A DNA stretch of 64,000 nucleotides from Brevundimonas sp. GTDB lineage: Bacteria > Pseudomonadota > Alphaproteobacteria > Caulobacterales > Caulobacteraceae. The notes under the pieces were generated by a model. The model was not told the origin of the DNA, did not search any database, and worked only from the letters and a program-made list of their open reading frames with translations. This document shows, in pieces, positions 9,057 through 22,361 of this stretch. The stretch covers positions 124,001-188,000 of the forward strand of contig NZ_JAEMRO010000001.1 in the NCBI RefSeq assembly GCF_016463295.1, in the 5' to 3' direction. The stretch's first letter is position 1; each line of letters begins with the position of its first letter. The position numbers and the translations under genes are program-made.

Positions 9057-10550
9057 TCAGAGCCCCAGCTTGGCCTTCAGGATGTCGTTCACCGCCGCCG
9101 GATTGGCCTTGCCGCCCGTCGCCTTCATTACCTGACCGACGAACCAGCCCAGGGCCTGGGGCTTCTCGGCGACCGCTGCGGCCTTGTCGGGGTTGGCGGC
9201 GATGATGTCGTCGATGGCCTTTTCGATCGCGCCGGTGTCGGTGACCTGTTTGAGGCCGTGCTTCTCGACGACCTCGGACGGCGAGCCCTCGCCGTTCCAG
9301 ACGTGGTCGAAGACCTCCTTGGCGATCTTCGACGAGATGACGTTGGTCTCGATCAGTTCGACCAGCTCGGCGACATGGGCGGCGGGCAGAGGATTGTCGC
9401 TGAAGTCACGGCCGTCGGCGGCGAGACGCGCGGAAACCTCATTGGTCACCCAGTTGGACACCAGCTTCGCATCCCTGCCTTTGGCGGCGGCTTCGAAATA
9501 GTCGGCCTTGGCCTGTTCCGAGATCAGCACCACGGCGTCATATTGCGACAGGCCATAGTCGGCCATCAGGCGACGGCGCTTGGCGTCCGGCAGTTCGGGC
9601 AGGTCGGCCTTGATGCCGTCGATCCAGGCCTGCTCCAGCTCCAGCGGCAGCAGGTCGGGGTCGGGGAAGTAGCGATAGTCCATCGCCTCTTCCTTGGAGC
9701 GCATCGAGCGGGTCTCACCGGCGGTCGGATCATAGAGGCGGGTCTCCTGATCGACCTTGCCGCCGTCCTCCAGGATCTCGATCTGGCGCCGGGCCTCGTA
9801 GTTGATGGCCTGCGAAATGAAGCGGAACGAGTTGACGTTCTTGATCTCGCAGCGCGTGCCCAGATGGCTGAAGTCGCCGGTTTCCTTGAAGCGGGCATAG
9901 CCGCCCTCACGGCAGACGGACACGTTCACGTCGGCGCGCAGATTGCCCTTCTCCATGTCGCCGTCGCAGGTACCTAGATAGATCAGGATGGTGCGGATCT
10001 TCTTGACATAGGCGACCGCCTCTTCCGGCGAACGGATGTCGGGGCGGGAGACGATCTCCATCAGGGCCGTGCCTGCGCGGTTCAGATCGACATAGCTCTC
10101 GGTTGGCGACAGGTCGTGGATCAGCTTGCCGGCGTCCTGCTCCAGATGCAGCCGTTCGATGCCGACGTTGAAGAAGCTGCCGTCCTCGGCCTCCACCTCG
10201 ACGACGCCCTCGCCGACGATCGGGAAATACAGCTGGCTGATCTGATAGCCGGTCGGCAGGTCGGGGTAGAAATAGTTCTTGCGGTCGAACTGGCTGCGTT
10301 TGTTGATCTGCGCATTGAGGCCCAGGCCGGTGCGGACGGCCTGCTCGACGCAGTGTTTGTTCAGGGTCGGTAGCATGCCGGGAAAGCCCGCATCGACCAG
10401 CGACACCTGCTCGTTCGGCCCCGCGCCAAAGCCAACGGCGGCGCCAGAGAACAGCTTGGCCTTCGACGCCACCTGGGCGTGGATCTCCAGCCCCATGACG
10501 ATTTCCCAAGAGCCAGTGCGGCCCTGGATGAGTTTGTCAGTCACGCTCAC
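9057..10550 (-). CDS. gatB: Aspartyl/glutamyl-tRNA(Asn/Gln) amidotransferase subunit B
   Basis: [37 protein letters not shown]; start is GTG 10550 or 10544, overlapping the gatA stop; the ORF-track extension overlaps gatA. Confidence 0.95.
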   Translation of the reverse strand: MSVTDKLIQGRTGSWEIVMGLEIHAQVASKAKLFSGAAVGFGAGPNEQVSLVDAGFPGMLPTLNKHCVEQAVRTGLGLNAQINKRSQFDRKNYFYPDLPTGYQISQLYFPIVGEGVVEVEAEDGSFFNVGIERLHLEQDAGKLIHDLSPTESYVDLNRAGTALMEIVSRPDIRSPEEAVAYVKKIRTILIYLGTCDGDMEKGNLRADVNVSVCREGGYARFKETGDFSHLGTRCEIKNVNSFRFISQAINYEARRQIEILEDGGKVDQETRLYDPTAGETRSMRSKEEAMDYRYFPDPDLLPLELEQAWIDGIKADLPELPDAKRRRLMADYGLSQYDAVVLISEQAKADYFEAAAKGRDAKLVSNWVTNEVSARLAADGRDFSDNPLPAAHVAELVELIETNVISSKIAKEVFDHVWNGEGSPSEVVEKHGLKQVTDTGAIEKAIDDIIAANPDKAAAVAEKPQALGWFVGQVMKATGGKANPAAVNDILKAKLGL

Positions 10551-12025
10551 CACCACTTCTCCGGCTTGGCCACAAACCCTGCCGCGTCTTCCAGCGCGCT
10601 CGCCACCTGGAACACCGTCGCCTCGTCCAGCGCCTTGCCGATGACCTGGAGGCCCAGCGGCAGGCCGCCGCTGTCCAGACCGGCAGGCACGGAGATGCCC
10701 GGCAGGCCAGCTAGGTTGGCGGTCACGGTGAAGATGTCGTTCAGATACATCTGCAGCGGATCGATCTGCTTGTCGCCCAGCGCAAAGGCCGCCGACGGCG
10801 TCGATGGGGTGACGATGGCGTCGACCTTGTCCCACACATTGTCGAAGTCCTCGGCGATGCGGCGGCGGACCTTCAGGGCACGGACGTAATAGGCGTCGTA
10901 GAAGCCGGCCGACAGCACATAGGCCCCGATTGTCAGGCGGCGCTGGACCTCCTTGCCGAAGCCCTCGGCGCGGCTGGTCTCGTACAGATCCGTCAGGCTG
11001 CTCGTGCCCTCGGCGCGGTGGCCGAAACGCATGCCGTCATAGCGGGCCAGGTTGGACGACGCCTCGGCCGGGGCGATGATGTAATAGGCCGGCAAGGCGT
11101 ATTTGGTGTGTGGCAGGCTGATCGGCACGATCTCGCAGCCCGCGGCCTTCAGCCAGGCGATGCCCTGATCCCACAGGGCCTGGATCTCGGCCGGCATGCC
11201 GTCGACGACATATTCAGCGGGTACGCCGATGCGCAGCCCCTTGACCGATTTGCCCAGAGACTGGGTCCAGTCGGGCGTTTCGATGTCCAGGCTGGTCGCG
11301 TCCTTGGCGTCGAACGAGCACATGGAGCGCAGCAGGATGGCGGCGTCCTCGACCGTCTTGGTGATCGGCCCGGCCTGATCCAGCGAACTGGCGAAGGCGA
11401 CCATGCCGAAACGGCTGGCGCGGCCGTAGGTGGGCTTTATCCCGACCGTGCCGGTAAAGGCGGCCGGCTGGCGAATCGAGCCGCCGGTGTCGGATGCCGT
11501 GGCGGCCAGGCACAGGTCGCCCGCGACCGCCGAGGCCGAACCGCCGGAAGAGCCACCCGGCGTCAGTTCGGCATTGGAGGTCTTCGACTTCCACGGATTC
11601 TTCACCGGACCGAAGGCCGAGGTTTCGTTGGACGAGCCCATGGCGAACTCGTCCATGTTCAGCTTGCCAAGCATGACCGCGCCGTCGGCCCACAGGTTGG
11701 CCGTGACGGTCGATTCATACGGCGGCACGAAGCCGCGCAGCATGTTTGAGCCGGCGGTCGTCTGGACGCCCTGGGTGCAGAACAGGTCCTTGATGCCCAG
11801 CGGCGCGCCTTCCAGCGCGCCGCCCTCCCCCTTGGCCAGGCGAGCATCGGAGGCTCGTGCCATCTCCAGCGCCTTGTCCGTGGTCTGGACCACGAAGGCG
11901 TTCAGCGTCGGATTGGCGGCGTCGATGTTGGCGACGAAGGCGCGGGTGATTTCCTCGGAGGAAAAGTCGCGGGCCTTGAGGCCGTCGAGGGCAGCCTTGA
12001 GGGTCAATTTGGTTAGGTCGGACAT
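10547..12025 (-). CDS. gatA: Aspartyl/glutamyl-tRNA(Asn/Gln) amidotransferase subunit A
   Basis: Amidase signature [33 protein letters not shown]; start at MSDLTKLTL. Confidence 0.95.
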   Translation of the reverse strand: MSDLTKLTLKAALDGLKARDFSSEEITRAFVANIDAANPTLNAFVVQTTDKALEMARASDARLAKGEGGALEGAPLGIKDLFCTQGVQTTAGSNMLRGFVPPYESTVTANLWADGAVMLGKLNMDEFAMGSSNETSAFGPVKNPWKSKTSNAELTPGGSSGGSASAVAGDLCLAATASDTGGSIRQPAAFTGTVGIKPTYGRASRFGMVAFASSLDQAGPITKTVEDAAILLRSMCSFDAKDATSLDIETPDWTQSLGKSVKGLRIGVPAEYVVDGMPAEIQALWDQGIAWLKAAGCEIVPISLPHTKYALPAYYIIAPAEASSNLARYDGMRFGHRAEGTSSLTDLYETSRAEGFGKEVQRRLTIGAYVLSAGFYDAYYVRALKVRRRIAEDFDNVWDKVDAIVTPSTPSAAFALGDKQIDPLQMYLNDIFTVTANLAGLPGISVPAGLDSGGLPLGLQVIGKALDEATVFQVASALEDAAGFVAKPEKWW

Positions 12026-12026
12026 A

Positions 12027-12314
12027 CTATTCGACCACCTTGGGCACGACGAAGAAGCCGTCGGCGGACCGCGGCGCATTGGACAGGACAGCCTCGACCT
12101 TGCCGCCATCGGTGACGACGTCGTCGCGCAGGCGCATGGCCTGGGCCACGTTGGAGGTCATGGGCTCGACGCCGTCGATGTCGACCTCGTCCAGTTGCTC
12201 GATCCAGGCCAGGATGCCGTTCAGCTCCTTGGCCAGCGGCTCCAGCCGGTCTTCAGGGGTCTTGATGCGGGCGAGGTGGGCGACCTTGCGCACCGTCGCG
12301 GCGTCGATGGCCAT
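12027..12314 (-). CDS. gatC: Aspartyl/glutamyl-tRNA(Asn/Gln) amidotransferase subunit C
   Basis: [45 protein letters not shown]. Confidence 0.94.
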   Translation of the reverse strand: MAIDAATVRKVAHLARIKTPEDRLEPLAKELNGILAWIEQLDEVDIDGVEPMTSNVAQAMRLRDDVVTDGGKVEAVLSNAPRSADGFFVVPKVVE

Positions 12315-12440
12315 GCGGCCCTCCAGAAACAGTTCCAAGCGGGCGGGATTAGCGGCCCCGACTGGATTTCACAAGGATTCAGACGCCGCAACGGCTTTGA
12401 CAGCGGGGCCGTGTGCGCCTACCGCCGCGCGGTGAGTGAA

Positions 12441-12908
12441 ATGACCCTCGACGCCCTGTCCGCATCGACCCCGCCTGGAACCGCCTGGCTGGGGCTGGAT
12501 CTGGGCGAAAAGACCATCGGTGTGGCCGTGTCCGACACCAGCCGCATGATCGCCAGCCCGCTGTCGCTGATCCGCAAGGTCAAGTTCACCCAGGATGCGG
12601 AGGCCCTGTTCAAGATCATGAACGGACGCAGCGTGTCGGGACTGGTCATCGGCCTGCCGCTGAACATGGACGGGACCGAAGGGCCACGCGCCCAGTCGTG
12701 CCGGGCCTTTGCGCGCAATCTGCAAAGGCTGCGAGCCGTTCCTTACGCCTTCCAGGACGAGCGGCTGTCGACCAGTGCGGTGGAGCGGTTCCTGATCGAG
12801 GACCTGGATCTGAACCGCAAGCGGCGGGCCGATGTCGTGGATCGCACGGCCGCCGCCTGGATCTTGCAGGGCGCGCTGGACCGGTTGCGCGCTTCCCCTC
12901 CCGCCTGA
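12441..12908 (+). CDS. ruvX: Holliday junction resolvase-like protein RuvX/YqgF
   Basis: [52 protein letters not shown]. Confidence 0.92.
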   Translation: MTLDALSASTPPGTAWLGLDLGEKTIGVAVSDTSRMIASPLSLIRKVKFTQDAEALFKIMNGRSVSGLVIGLPLNMDGTEGPRAQSCRAFARNLQRLRAVPYAFQDERLSTSAVERFLIEDLDLNRKRRADVVDRTAAAWILQGALDRLRASPPA

Positions 12909-12930
12909 CTGGCCCTATAGCCCGGCCTCG

Positions 12931-13914
12931 ATGAGACAGCCCGACGCCCTCACCGATCTGATTCGCGAACGGCTGATGCCGTTTCCGAAGGCCCATTTCC
13001 TCGCCGCAGGCGACCTCAATGCGGCGACTGCCCCTGCCCTGCTGGATCTGGCCGACGCCTTCGTCGATCTGAACCGGTCGAACGCCAAGGGTCTGGACCT
13101 GATGCGGGGTCGCACGGTGGTGAACCTGTTCTTCGAGAACTCGACCCGGACCAGCGCCTCGTTCGAGATCGCGGCCAAGCGGCTGGGGGCGGACGTCACG
13201 GCGCTTTCGCCCAAGACATCCTCCGTGGCCAAGGGCGAGACCCTGATCGATACGGCGGCGACGCTGAACGCCATGAAACCCGACGTGCTGGTGGTGCGCC
13301 ATTCAGCCTCCGGTGCGGCGGACCTGCTGAGCCAGAAGGTCGGTTGCGCGGTCGTCAATGCGGGCGACGGTCGACACGAGCATCCGACCCAGGCGTTGCT
13401 GGACCTGCTGAGCCTGCGCCGCGCGTTTGGCGATGTCGGGGGTCTGACGGTCGCCATCTGCGGCGACATTGCCCACAGCCGCGTGGCGCGGTCGAACGTG
13501 GCCCTGCTGTCGATGATGGGGGCGCGAGTGCGGCTGATCGGGCCGCCGACGCTGGTGCCCGGCGATGCCGACCGCTGGGGTTGCGAGGTGTTCCACGACA
13601 TGAAGTACGGCCTGCAAGGCTGCGACGTCGTGATGATGCTGCGTCTCCAGCTGGAGCGGATGGAGGGCGCCCTCGTGCCCTCAACCCGCGAATATTTCCG
13701 GTTCTGGGGCCTGGACCGCGAGAAGCTGGCCTGGGCCAAGCCGGGGGCGAAGGTCATGCATCCTGGGCCGATGAACAGGGGCGTGGAGATCGATTCCGAC
13801 GTCGCCGACGACCTGTCGGTGTCCCTGATCCAGGATCAGGTCGAGATGGGCGTGGCGGCGCGCATGGCAGTGCTCGCGGCCTTATCGGTGCGGCTGGATG
13901 GAGCGGCGGCATGA
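12931..13914 (+). CDS. pyrB: Aspartate carbamoyltransferase catalytic subunit
   Basis: [48 protein letters not shown]. Confidence 0.96.
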   Translation: MRQPDALTDLIRERLMPFPKAHFLAAGDLNAATAPALLDLADAFVDLNRSNAKGLDLMRGRTVVNLFFENSTRTSASFEIAAKRLGADVTALSPKTSSVAKGETLIDTAATLNAMKPDVLVVRHSASGAADLLSQKVGCAVVNAGDGRHEHPTQALLDLLSLRRAFGDVGGLTVAICGDIAHSRVARSNVALLSMMGARVRLIGPPTLVPGDADRWGCEVFHDMKYGLQGCDVVMMLRLQLERMEGALVPSTREYFRFWGLDREKLAWAKPGAKVMHPGPMNRGVEIDSDVADDLSVSLIQDQVEMGVAARMAVLAALSVRLDGAAA

Positions 13915-15212
13915 CAGCCTCAACGCCCACGGCCTTGGCCATACTGAATGCCCGCCTGATAGACCCGGCGTCGGACTATGACGGCCCCGGGGCGGTGCTG
14001 GTCGAGGACGGACGGATCGTCGAGGTGATCCGGGGCACTCATGCGGTCGCGCCCGCCGGTATCAAGGTCATCGACGCCGACGGCCGCTGCCTGGCTCCTG
14101 GCCTGATCGACATTCGGGTCAAGACGGGCGAGCCGGGCGCAGAGCCCAAGGAGACGCTGAAATCGGCGGCGCAATCGGCGGCGGCCGGCGGCGTCACCAC
14201 CATCGTCATCCAGCCCGACACCGACCCGGCGCTGGACGATCCGGCAATGATCGACTTCATCCAGCGGCGGGGGGCCGCGCTGGGGCTGGTAAACGTGCGG
14301 GCGGCGGGGGCGGCCACCCGGACATGCGACGGCCAGCGTATGGCCGAGATCGGTCTGATGGACGAAGCCGGCGCTCTGTACTTCACGGACGTCGACCGCG
14401 TGATCTTCAACACCCGCACCCTGCAGCGGGTCATGAGCTATGCCGCCACTTTCAATGCCCTGATCTCCTGCCGCCCAACCGATCCATGGCTGTCCGAAGG
14501 GGCTGTGGCGACCAGTGGCGAACTGGCCACCCGGCTAGGCCTTTCGTCGGTGCCCGCCATCGCCGAACGCATCCAGTTGGAGCGGGACCTCGCCCTGGTC
14601 GAACAGACCGGCGCTCGTTTCCTGGTGGACCAGATTTCGACCGGGGGCGCGCTGGAAACCCTGGCCCGTGCGCGCGCCAAGGGGCTGGAGATCGCCGCCT
14701 CGGTGTCGGTGAACCACCTCTGCTTCAACGAGATCGACATCGGCGACTACCGCACCTTCTATCGGCTGGACCCGCCGCTGCGCAGCGAGGCCGACCGAAA
14801 GGCCCTGATCGAGGCGGTGCGCGAAGGCCTGATCGACGTCATCACCTCCGCCCACGCCCCTGCCCCCGCCGAGGACAAGCGCCGTCCCTTCAGCGAGGCG
14901 ACGCCCGGAGCCATCGGCCTGGAGACTTTGTTGCCCGCCGTCCTGACCCTGCACCACGAAGCCGGGCTAGATCTGCTCGACATATTGCGTCCCGTGACAC
15001 ATGGCCCGGCCAGCCTGCTGGGTCTCGAGGCCGGACGACTGGCCGAGGGCACGCCCGCCGACCTCATCCTGTTCGACGCCAACGCCCCAGTCGTCATCGA
15101 CGCGGTCACGCTGAAATCCAAATCCAAGAACTCGCCGTTCGATGGGCGCCGCCTGCAAGGCAAGGTCTTGCTCACCATCGTCGGTGGCCGCATCGTCCAC
15201 GGCGAAGAATGA
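13911..15212 (+). CDS. pyrC: Dihydroorotase (PyrC-like amidohydrolase)
   Basis: [51 protein letters not shown]; 4-bp overlap with pyrB. The usual HxH metal motif reads '[12 protein letters not shown]', so it may be a catalytically degenerate PyrC-like partner of PyrB. Confidence 0.85.
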   Translation: MTASTPTALAILNARLIDPASDYDGPGAVLVEDGRIVEVIRGTHAVAPAGIKVIDADGRCLAPGLIDIRVKTGEPGAEPKETLKSAAQSAAAGGVTTIVIQPDTDPALDDPAMIDFIQRRGAALGLVNVRAAGAATRTCDGQRMAEIGLMDEAGALYFTDVDRVIFNTRTLQRVMSYAATFNALISCRPTDPWLSEGAVATSGELATRLGLSSVPAIAERIQLERDLALVEQTGARFLVDQISTGGALETLARARAKGLEIAASVSVNHLCFNEIDIGDYRTFYRLDPPLRSEADRKALIEAVREGLIDVITSAHAPAPAEDKRRPFSEATPGAIGLETLLPAVLTLHHEAGLDLLDILRPVTHGPASLLGLEAGRLAEGTPADLILFDANAPVVIDAVTLKSKSKNSPFDGRRLQGKVLLTIVGGRIVHGEE

Positions 15213-15799
15213 AGTCTGTGTCCAGGACAGCGTGGTGGTTGGTCGGCATCTGGTTTGCCGTAGCCGCACTGACATTGCTGGCCAGCGATTGGCTGACGGA
15301 GATCAATATCTTTCTCGCCATTGTCGCTGTCCCACTCGTGGGTCTTGGCGGATTGGTTGTAATGGCTGCGCTGGCCTTTTCGGGTGAGGGAAAGGCCGTG
15401 GGCGCACTGATCGTCGCAGCGCTCGTTCTCGTGCTGCTGCCCCTTCCGAGCTGGGGCGGTCGCCTGTGGTTCTTCATCAGCTTCAACCAGCATCGCCAGG
15501 CCTATGATGCCATAGTGGCCGAGGCCGACAGACTGCCCAGAGATGGAACCCGTCATGGCGTCTCCTATCGCATCGAATCCGGGCCGCCGATCAGGGTCGC
15601 CTTTCCCCAGCCGGTCGGCATCGCAGACAACTGGGGTGCAGTCATTCACGACCCTTCGGACGGCGTGGCCACGGCGAAAGGCTGGGGCGAAACGAATGGT
15701 GACTACACTATTCGCCCGGATTTGCAGGAACTTTGGGGCGGCGACATCGTGAGCTGTTCGCGAATCACCGGCCACTACTATCGCTGCTGGTTCACCTGA
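15209..15799 (+). CDS. Hypothetical membrane protein
   Basis: [29 protein letters not shown]...; several hydrophobic segments; ATG overlaps the pyrC stop. Confidence 0.7.
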   Translation: MKSVSRTAWWLVGIWFAVAALTLLASDWLTEINIFLAIVAVPLVGLGGLVVMAALAFSGEGKAVGALIVAALVLVLLPLPSWGGRLWFFISFNQHRQAYDAIVAEADRLPRDGTRHGVSYRIESGPPIRVAFPQPVGIADNWGAVIHDPSDGVATAKGWGETNGDYTIRPDLQELWGGDIVSCSRITGHYYRCWFT

Positions 15800-15841
15800 G
15801 ACATGGCGTGATACACACGCGCAAGCTGTTCGAGGAATGAC

Positions 15842-16495
15842 GTGATCGACCCCACCGCTTCTATGCTCGGGACATTCGCCCTGATGGCGGTCGGCGGCTA
15901 TCTGCTCGGCTCCATTCCGTTCGGGGTGATCCTGACGCGGCTGGGCGGCGCGGGCGATGTGCGCAGCATCGGCTCGGGCAATATCGGCGCGACCAATGTG
16001 CTGCGGACCGGGCGCAAGGACCTGGCCATCGCGACCCTGCTGCTGGATGCGGGCAAGGGGGCGGCGGCTTTGCTAGTGGCCAAATACCTGCTGGGCGGTA
16101 CGAACGCGAATGCCGAGATCGCGGGTGCGGTCGCGGGTGGCGCGGCCTTTCTCGGCCACCTGTTTCCGGTCTGGCTGAAGTTCAAGGGCGGCAAGGGGGT
16201 GGCGACGTTCTTTGGCCTGATGCTGGCGGCCTGGTGGCCGCTGGGCTTGGTGGCGGCGGCGATCTGGCTGCTGACGGCGGCCTTGCTGAGGATGTCATCC
16301 CTGGCGGCGTTGGTCGCTTCAGCGGCGACGCCTCTGGTAGGGCTGGTACCCGCGGCCGCGCTGAAACTGGCCGCGCCTCAGCCGATCGTTATGTTGGCGG
16401 CGTTTACCGCCGTGCTGATCTGGGTGCGGCACCATGAGAATATCGCCCGCCTGTTGAAGGGCGTGGAACCGCGCATCGGGGCCAAGTCGGCGTGA
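15842..16495 (+). CDS. plsY: Glycerol-3-phosphate acyltransferase PlsY
   Basis: [52 protein letters not shown]. Confidence 0.95.
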   Translation: MIDPTASMLGTFALMAVGGYLLGSIPFGVILTRLGGAGDVRSIGSGNIGATNVLRTGRKDLAIATLLLDAGKGAAALLVAKYLLGGTNANAEIAGAVAGGAAFLGHLFPVWLKFKGGKGVATFFGLMLAAWWPLGLVAAAIWLLTAALLRMSSLAALVASAATPLVGLVPAAALKLAAPQPIVMLAAFTAVLIWVRHHENIARLLKGVEPRIGAKSA

Positions 16496-17583
16496 GCTCT
16501 GGCCTGAGCGCGGCCGAGCGTTTCGCGCGGCTCCGTCTGGCCCGCACGGACAAGGTCGGTCCGGTCACCTTTCGCCAGTTGCTGGATCGGTTCGGCAGCG
16601 CGACGCACGCTGTGGAGGCCCTGCCCGACCTGATCCGCAAAAGCGGCGGCGGAACGGGGCACACCCTGCCCACGGTCGCCTCCGTCGAGGCCGAACTGGC
16701 GGCGGGCGAGCGGATCGGCGCGCGGCTGATCGTGCTGGGCGAGGCCGACTATCCCGAAATGCTGGCCGCGCTTGACCCGCCGCCACCCCTGCTCTGGACG
16801 CGGGGCGATGTCGGGCTGATGGCCCGGCCCTGCATTGGCATCGTCGGCGCGCGCATCGCCTCGGCCGGTGGACAACGGATCGCGCGAGGTCTGGCCCAGC
16901 AACTGGGTCAGGCAGGCCATGTCGTGGTGTCGGGTCTGGCCCGCGGTATAGACGGGGCAGCTCATGCCGGAGCGCTGGAAACAGGCACTGTCGCCGTTCT
17001 GGGTGGTGGCGTGGACGACATCTATCCGCCAGACAATGCCGACCTGTATGCTCAGATCGTGGAGCGCGGCTGTATCGTGTCCGAAAGCCCTGTCGGCGCG
17101 CGAGCCCAGGCGCGGGACTTTCCCCGCCGCAATCGCATCATCTCGGGCCTGTCGCGCGGGGTGATCGTCGTGGAGGCGGAAATCCGCTCCGGCTCGCTGA
17201 TCACCGCGCGTCTGGCCGGCGAACAGGGGCGCGATGTCTTCGCCGTGCCGGGCTCGCCGCTCGACCCCCGCTCGAAAGGGCCGAACGAACTGCTGCGTCA
17301 GGGGGCCATCCTGTGCGAGGGGCTGGAGGATGTGGAGCGGGCGTTCAACACCCTGCGGACCCTGCGCGAGCCGGAGCGCGTCAATCCTTTCGACGGCGCG
17401 CCGGATGAGCTGGATGAGGCCCTGATCGAACAGGTGGCTGGTCTGCTGTCGCCAACGCCGACACCGCGAGACGAACTGGCCCGGGCCCTAGGCGTCTCGA
17501 TCGGCACGGTGGCCGCGGCCCTGTTGGAACTCAGCCTGGCTGGTCGCGCGACCCTGCTGGCCGGAGGATTGGTCTCGCGCTAG
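16492..17583 (+). CDS. dprA: DNA processing protein DprA
   Basis: Rossmann motifs [61 protein letters not shown]. Confidence 0.95.
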   Translation: MSSGLSAAERFARLRLARTDKVGPVTFRQLLDRFGSATHAVEALPDLIRKSGGGTGHTLPTVASVEAELAAGERIGARLIVLGEADYPEMLAALDPPPPLLWTRGDVGLMARPCIGIVGARIASAGGQRIARGLAQQLGQAGHVVVSGLARGIDGAAHAGALETGTVAVLGGGVDDIYPPDNADLYAQIVERGCIVSESPVGARAQARDFPRRNRIISGLSRGVIVVEAEIRSGSLITARLAGEQGRDVFAVPGSPLDPRSKGPNELLRQGAILCEGLEDVERAFNTLRTLREPERVNPFDGAPDELDEALIEQVAGLLSPTPTPRDELARALGVSIGTVAAALLELSLAGRATLLAGGLVSR

Positions 17584-17855
17584 CTGGCGCGCCGGCGGCG
17601 CGGGGCCGGATCGCGCACGGGCGCAACCGCCTTGGGCACATTGGCCAGTCGTGCGGCCGCTTCCAAAGTTTGTGCCAGCGCAGGATCGCCGTCCCAAAGC
17701 GCCATCTGTGCCAGCTCTATCGACATGGCGCGGATATATTCCCGCACGGGATAGTCGCCCAGATCGACCGCCCTCTCGGTCTGCCTGGATTCGGAGGTCG
17801 TCGCCGTCTCGGTTCGCATGCCCAATCCCTCTCTCGCGCCCACCCAATGTTGCAC
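17580..17855 (-). CDS. Hypothetical protein
   Basis: 91 aa ORF filling the dprA-topA gap on the opposite strand; coding status uncertain. Confidence 0.5.
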   Translation of the reverse strand: MQHWVGAREGLGMRTETATTSESRQTERAVDLGDYPVREYIRAMSIELAQMALWDGDPALAQTLEAAARLANVPKAVAPVRDPAPRRRRAS

Positions 17856-17973
17856 AACCTATGGTGTGTTAGCAATCTACGACACAATCCTAAATATCTT
17901 CTGACATAGGTGCGATTGACAGCGAGCCTTGCGCCAACCACCTTCCCGGCCCTCTGAAAGGCCCCCTCCCCGC

Positions 17974-20601
17974 ATGAACCTCGTCGTCGTCGAGAGCCCC
18001 GCAAAGGCCAAGACCATCAACAAATATCTCGGCTCGGACTACACCGTCCTGGCCTCCTACGGTCACGTCCGCGACCTGCCGTCCAAGGACGGCTCGGTCC
18101 TCCCGGACGACGATTTCGCCATGTCGTGGGAGATCGACGCCAAGGCCTCCAAGCGTCTGAGCGAGATCGCAGAGGTCGCCAAACGCTCCGATCGCGTCAT
18201 CCTGGCCACCGACCCCGACCGCGAGGGCGAGGCGATCAGCTGGCATGTGCTGGAGATCCTGACCAAGAAGAAGGTCCTGAAGGACACGCACGTCGAGCGG
18301 GTCACCTTCAACGCCATCACCAAGTCGGCTGTGCTGGAGGCCATGGCAGCCCCGCGCCAGATCGACATGGAACTGGTCGAGGCCTATCTGGCCAGGCGCG
18401 CGCTGGACTATCTGGTGGGATTCAACCTGTCGCCGGTCCTGTGGCGCAAGCTGCCGGGCGCGCGCTCTGCGGGGCGGGTGCAGTCGGTCGCCCTGCGTAT
18501 CGTCGTCGACCGCGAGATGGAGATCGAGAAGTTCAAGCCTCAGGAATACTGGTCCGTCGAGGCCGACCTGAACGCCGACAGCCCGCCGTTCACCGCCCGA
18601 CTGGTCAAACATGCCGGCAAGCGGGTGCAGCGTCTGGATATCGTGTCCGAAGCCATGGCCACGGCCGCGCGCGACGCCATCAACGCCGGGACCTTCACCA
18701 TTAACTCGGTGGAAAAGAAGCCAGTCAAGCGCGCGCCCAGCCCACCCTTCATGACGTCAACCCTGCAACAGGAAGCCAGCCGCAAGCTGGGCTTCACCGC
18801 CCAACGCACCATGCAGGCGGCGCAGAAGCTGTATGAAGGCGTGGACGATCAGGGCGGCCTGATCACCTATATGCGGACCGACGGCCTGTCGGTCAGTCCC
18901 GAAGGCATTGCTCAGGCCCGCGAGGTCATCGGCGACCGTTTCGGCCCCGCCTACGTCCCGGAGCAGCCGCGATACTACAAGACCAAGGCCAAGAACGCTC
19001 AGGAAGCGCACGAGGCCATCCGCCCGACCAACATGACCCGTGCGCCCGAGACCCTGCGTCTCGATGGCGATCTGCAGAAGCTGTACGAACTGATCTGGAA
19101 GCGGACGATCGCCAGCCAGATGGAGTCCGCCCGTCTGGACCGCACCACGGTCGAGATCGAGGAGCCGACCGGCCAGACCGCCCTGCGCGCCACCGGCCAG
19201 GTCGTGGCCTTCGACGGCTTCATGGCCGTGTACGAAGAGGGCCGCGACGACAAGCCCAAGGACGGGGCCGACGACGAGGACGACACCACCCGCCTGCCCG
19301 CGCTGAAGGAAGGGGCCTTCGCCAAGGTCGATGCGATCCGCACCGACCAGCACTTCACCGAACCGCCCCCACGCTATTCGGAAGCGACCCTGGTCAAGAA
19401 GCTGGAAGAGCTGGGGATCGGCCGACCTTCGACCTATGCCTCCATCCTGACGACCCTGCGCGACCGCGAATACGTCCGGACCGACAAGAACCGCTTCTAT
19501 CCGGAGGACAAGGGACGGCTGGTCACGGCCTTTCTGGAACAGTTCTTCGCCAAATGGGTCGAGTACGACTTTACCGCCGCGCTGGAAAACCGGCTCGATG
19601 AGGTCTCGGCCGGCGACCTGAACTGGAAGGTGCTGCTGCGCGAGTTCTGGACGGACTTCCATGCGGCGACCAGCGCGGCGGGCGAGCTGCGCACCACCGC
19701 CATCCTGGATGCGCTGAACGAGTCGCTGGGGCCGCATATCTTCCCGCAGAAGGAGGATGGATCCGATCCGCGCGAGTGCCCGCTGTGCCATCAGGGTCAG
19801 CTGAGCCTGAAGACCAGCCGGTTCGGGGCGTTTGTCGGTTGCTCGCGCTATCCCGACTGCAAATTCACCCGGCCCGTCGCGTCTCCGGATGCGGCGGTCG
19901 GCGGGGCCGAGGGTGGCGACCGCGAACTGGGCGTCGATCCCGCGACCGGCCAGCCGGTGCAGCTGAAGATCGGGCGGTTCGGGCCCTATGTGGAAACCAC
20001 ACCGCCCGGTGAGGAGAAGCCGAAACGCTCGTCCCTGCCCAAGGGTTGGTCACCCGCATCGCTGGACCTGGATCAGGCCCTGCGCCTGCTAGCCCTGCCA
20101 CGCGAAGTCGGGCCGCATCCCGAGGACGGCAAGATGATCACGGCCGGCCTCGGCCGCTATGGCCCCTTCGTGCTGCACGCCGGCACCTATGCCAATGTCG
20201 CCGATATCGACGAGGTGTTCGAGGTCGGGCTGAACCGTGCCGTCGTCCTGCTGGCCGAAAAACGGGCGGGCAAGTTCGCCGGGCGTGGTGCCGCAGCGGC
20301 TCCGCTGAAGGATTTGGGCGCGCACCCGGAAACGGGCGAGCCCATCCACGTCATGGCCGGCCGCTTCGGCCCCTATGTCAAATCGGGCAAGATCAATGCG
20401 ACCCTGCCCAAGGGGACGGCACCCGAAGCCCTGACGCTGGAAGAGGCCCTGCCCCTGCTGGCGGCGCGCGCGGCGGCGGCCCCGGCCAAGGGCAAGAAGG
20501 CTCCGGCCAAGAAGGCGGCACCAAAGAAGGCGGCGGCGAAAAAACCTGCGGCCAAGAAAAAGGCTCCGGCGAAGAAGAAGGCTGCGGCAGAGACGGCCTG
20601 A
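17974..20601 (+). CDS. topA: DNA topoisomerase I
   Basis: [20 protein letters not shown]; active-site region [13 protein letters not shown]; Lys/Ala-rich C-terminal tail. Confidence 0.96.
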   Translation: MNLVVVESPAKAKTINKYLGSDYTVLASYGHVRDLPSKDGSVLPDDDFAMSWEIDAKASKRLSEIAEVAKRSDRVILATDPDREGEAISWHVLEILTKKKVLKDTHVERVTFNAITKSAVLEAMAAPRQIDMELVEAYLARRALDYLVGFNLSPVLWRKLPGARSAGRVQSVALRIVVDREMEIEKFKPQEYWSVEADLNADSPPFTARLVKHAGKRVQRLDIVSEAMATAARDAINAGTFTINSVEKKPVKRAPSPPFMTSTLQQEASRKLGFTAQRTMQAAQKLYEGVDDQGGLITYMRTDGLSVSPEGIAQAREVIGDRFGPAYVPEQPRYYKTKAKNAQEAHEAIRPTNMTRAPETLRLDGDLQKLYELIWKRTIASQMESARLDRTTVEIEEPTGQTALRATGQVVAFDGFMAVYEEGRDDKPKDGADDEDDTTRLPALKEGAFAKVDAIRTDQHFTEPPPRYSEATLVKKLEELGIGRPSTYASILTTLRDREYVRTDKNRFYPEDKGRLVTAFLEQFFAKWVEYDFTAALENRLDEVSAGDLNWKVLLREFWTDFHAATSAAGELRTTAILDALNESLGPHIFPQKEDGSDPRECPLCHQGQLSLKTSRFGAFVGCSRYPDCKFTRPVASPDAAVGGAEGGDRELGVDPATGQPVQLKIGRFGPYVETTPPGEEKPKRSSLPKGWSPASLDLDQALRLLALPREVGPHPEDGKMITAGLGRYGPFVLHAGTYANVADIDEVFEVGLNRAVVLLAEKRAGKFAGRGAAAAPLKDLGAHPETGEPIHVMAGRFGPYVKSGKINATLPKGTAPEALTLEEALPLLAARAAAAPAKGKKAPAKKAAPKKAAAKKPAAKKKAPAKKKAAAETA

Positions 20602-20675
20602 GACCCGGCCAACTTTCTGTGAGCAACCGAATCATCGGCCTGCCAAACGGGGCGAATCAACGACACAGTGTCGCC

Positions 20676-21533
20676 ATGAACGCCGCCGTCGCCCTCGCCG
20701 ATCTTCACGCCCGCACCGGGGCCGCGCCTGCCGACCATCCGGAGTGGCAGTATCTGAATCTGCTGCGCGATATCCTGGACAATGGCGCACGGCGCGACGA
20801 CCGGACGGGCACGGGGACGCTGGGCGTGTTCGGGCGTCAGATGCGGTTCGACCTGTCCAAGGGCTTTCCCCTGCTGACGACCAAGAAGCTGCATCTGCGC
20901 TCCATCATCGTCGAACTGCTGTGGTTCCTGCGCGGCGAGACAAACATCGGTTACCTCAAGCACCACAACGTCCGCATCTGGGACGAATGGGCGGATGCCG
21001 AGGGCGAGCTGGGCCCCGTCTATGGCAAGCAGTGGCGATCCTGGACCGCGCCGGATGGCCGGGTCATCGACCAGATCGAGAAACTGGTCCACGGACTGAA
21101 GACCAATCCCAACAGCCGCCGCCACATCGTCACCGCCTGGAACCCCGCGGACGTGGACGACATGGCCCTGCCGCCTTGTCACTGCCTGTTCCAGTTCTTC
21201 GTGGCCGACGGCAAGCTGAGCTGCCAGCTGTATCAGCGCAGCGCCGACGTCTTCCTGGGCGTGCCGTTCAACATCGCCTCCTATGCCCTTCTCACCATGA
21301 TGATCGCCCAGGTCGTGGGGCTGGAGCCCGGGGAGTTCGTCCACACCTTCGGCGACGCCCACCTGTATCTGAACCACGTCGAACAGGCCGAGACCCAGCT
21401 GAGCCGCGAACCCCTGGCCCTGCCGACCATGACCATCGCGCCGAAGGATGACCTGTTCGCCTATGCGCTGGAGGACTTCGTGCTCAGCGACTACGCGCCC
21501 TGGCCGCACATCAAGGCGCCGATCGCGGTCTGA
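20676..21533 (+). CDS. thyA: Thymidylate synthase
   Basis: [29 protein letters not shown] catalytic Cys motif; [21 protein letters not shown]. Confidence 0.96.
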   Translation: MNAAVALADLHARTGAAPADHPEWQYLNLLRDILDNGARRDDRTGTGTLGVFGRQMRFDLSKGFPLLTTKKLHLRSIIVELLWFLRGETNIGYLKHHNVRIWDEWADAEGELGPVYGKQWRSWTAPDGRVIDQIEKLVHGLKTNPNSRRHIVTAWNPADVDDMALPPCHCLFQFFVADGKLSCQLYQRSADVFLGVPFNIASYALLTMMIAQVVGLEPGEFVHTFGDAHLYLNHVEQAETQLSREPLALPTMTIAPKDDLFAYALEDFVLSDYAPWPHIKAPIAV

Positions 21534-21833
21534 TGACGCTGGACCTCAAGGCCTTGCAAGACGACGTCCTGCGCATCTCCGACATCTATGCCGCCGAGCA
21601 CGGGATCGACCGGTCCGGCGACTGGGCATTGCTGAAGCTACAGGAGGAGCTGGGCGAGCTGACGGCCGAGCATCTGCGCATCAGCGGGCGAGCGCGGGGT
21701 CAGGCGGATGTGCAGGCACAAGGCGATGAGGCGGCGGATGTGCTGGGATGCTGCTGATCTATTGCGACGGCGCGGGCATCGACCTGGAGGCGGCGATGCG
21801 TCGCAAATGGCTGAAATGGCTGGAGACGACCTG

Positions 21834-21834
<1 letters not shown>
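21533..21834 (+). pseudogene. MazG-like nucleotide pyrophosphohydrolase, apparently frameshifted
   Basis: Frame 2 encodes EELGELTAEHLRISGRARGQADVQAQGDEAADVLG (MazG EExxE...ExxD) then CC-stop; reading frame 1 from 21748 continues MLLIYCDGAGIDLEAAMRRKWLKWLETT* ending at 21834, overlapping the folA ATG. Confidence 0.7.
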
Positions 21835-22357
<523 letters not shown>

Positions 22358-22361
<4 letters not shown>

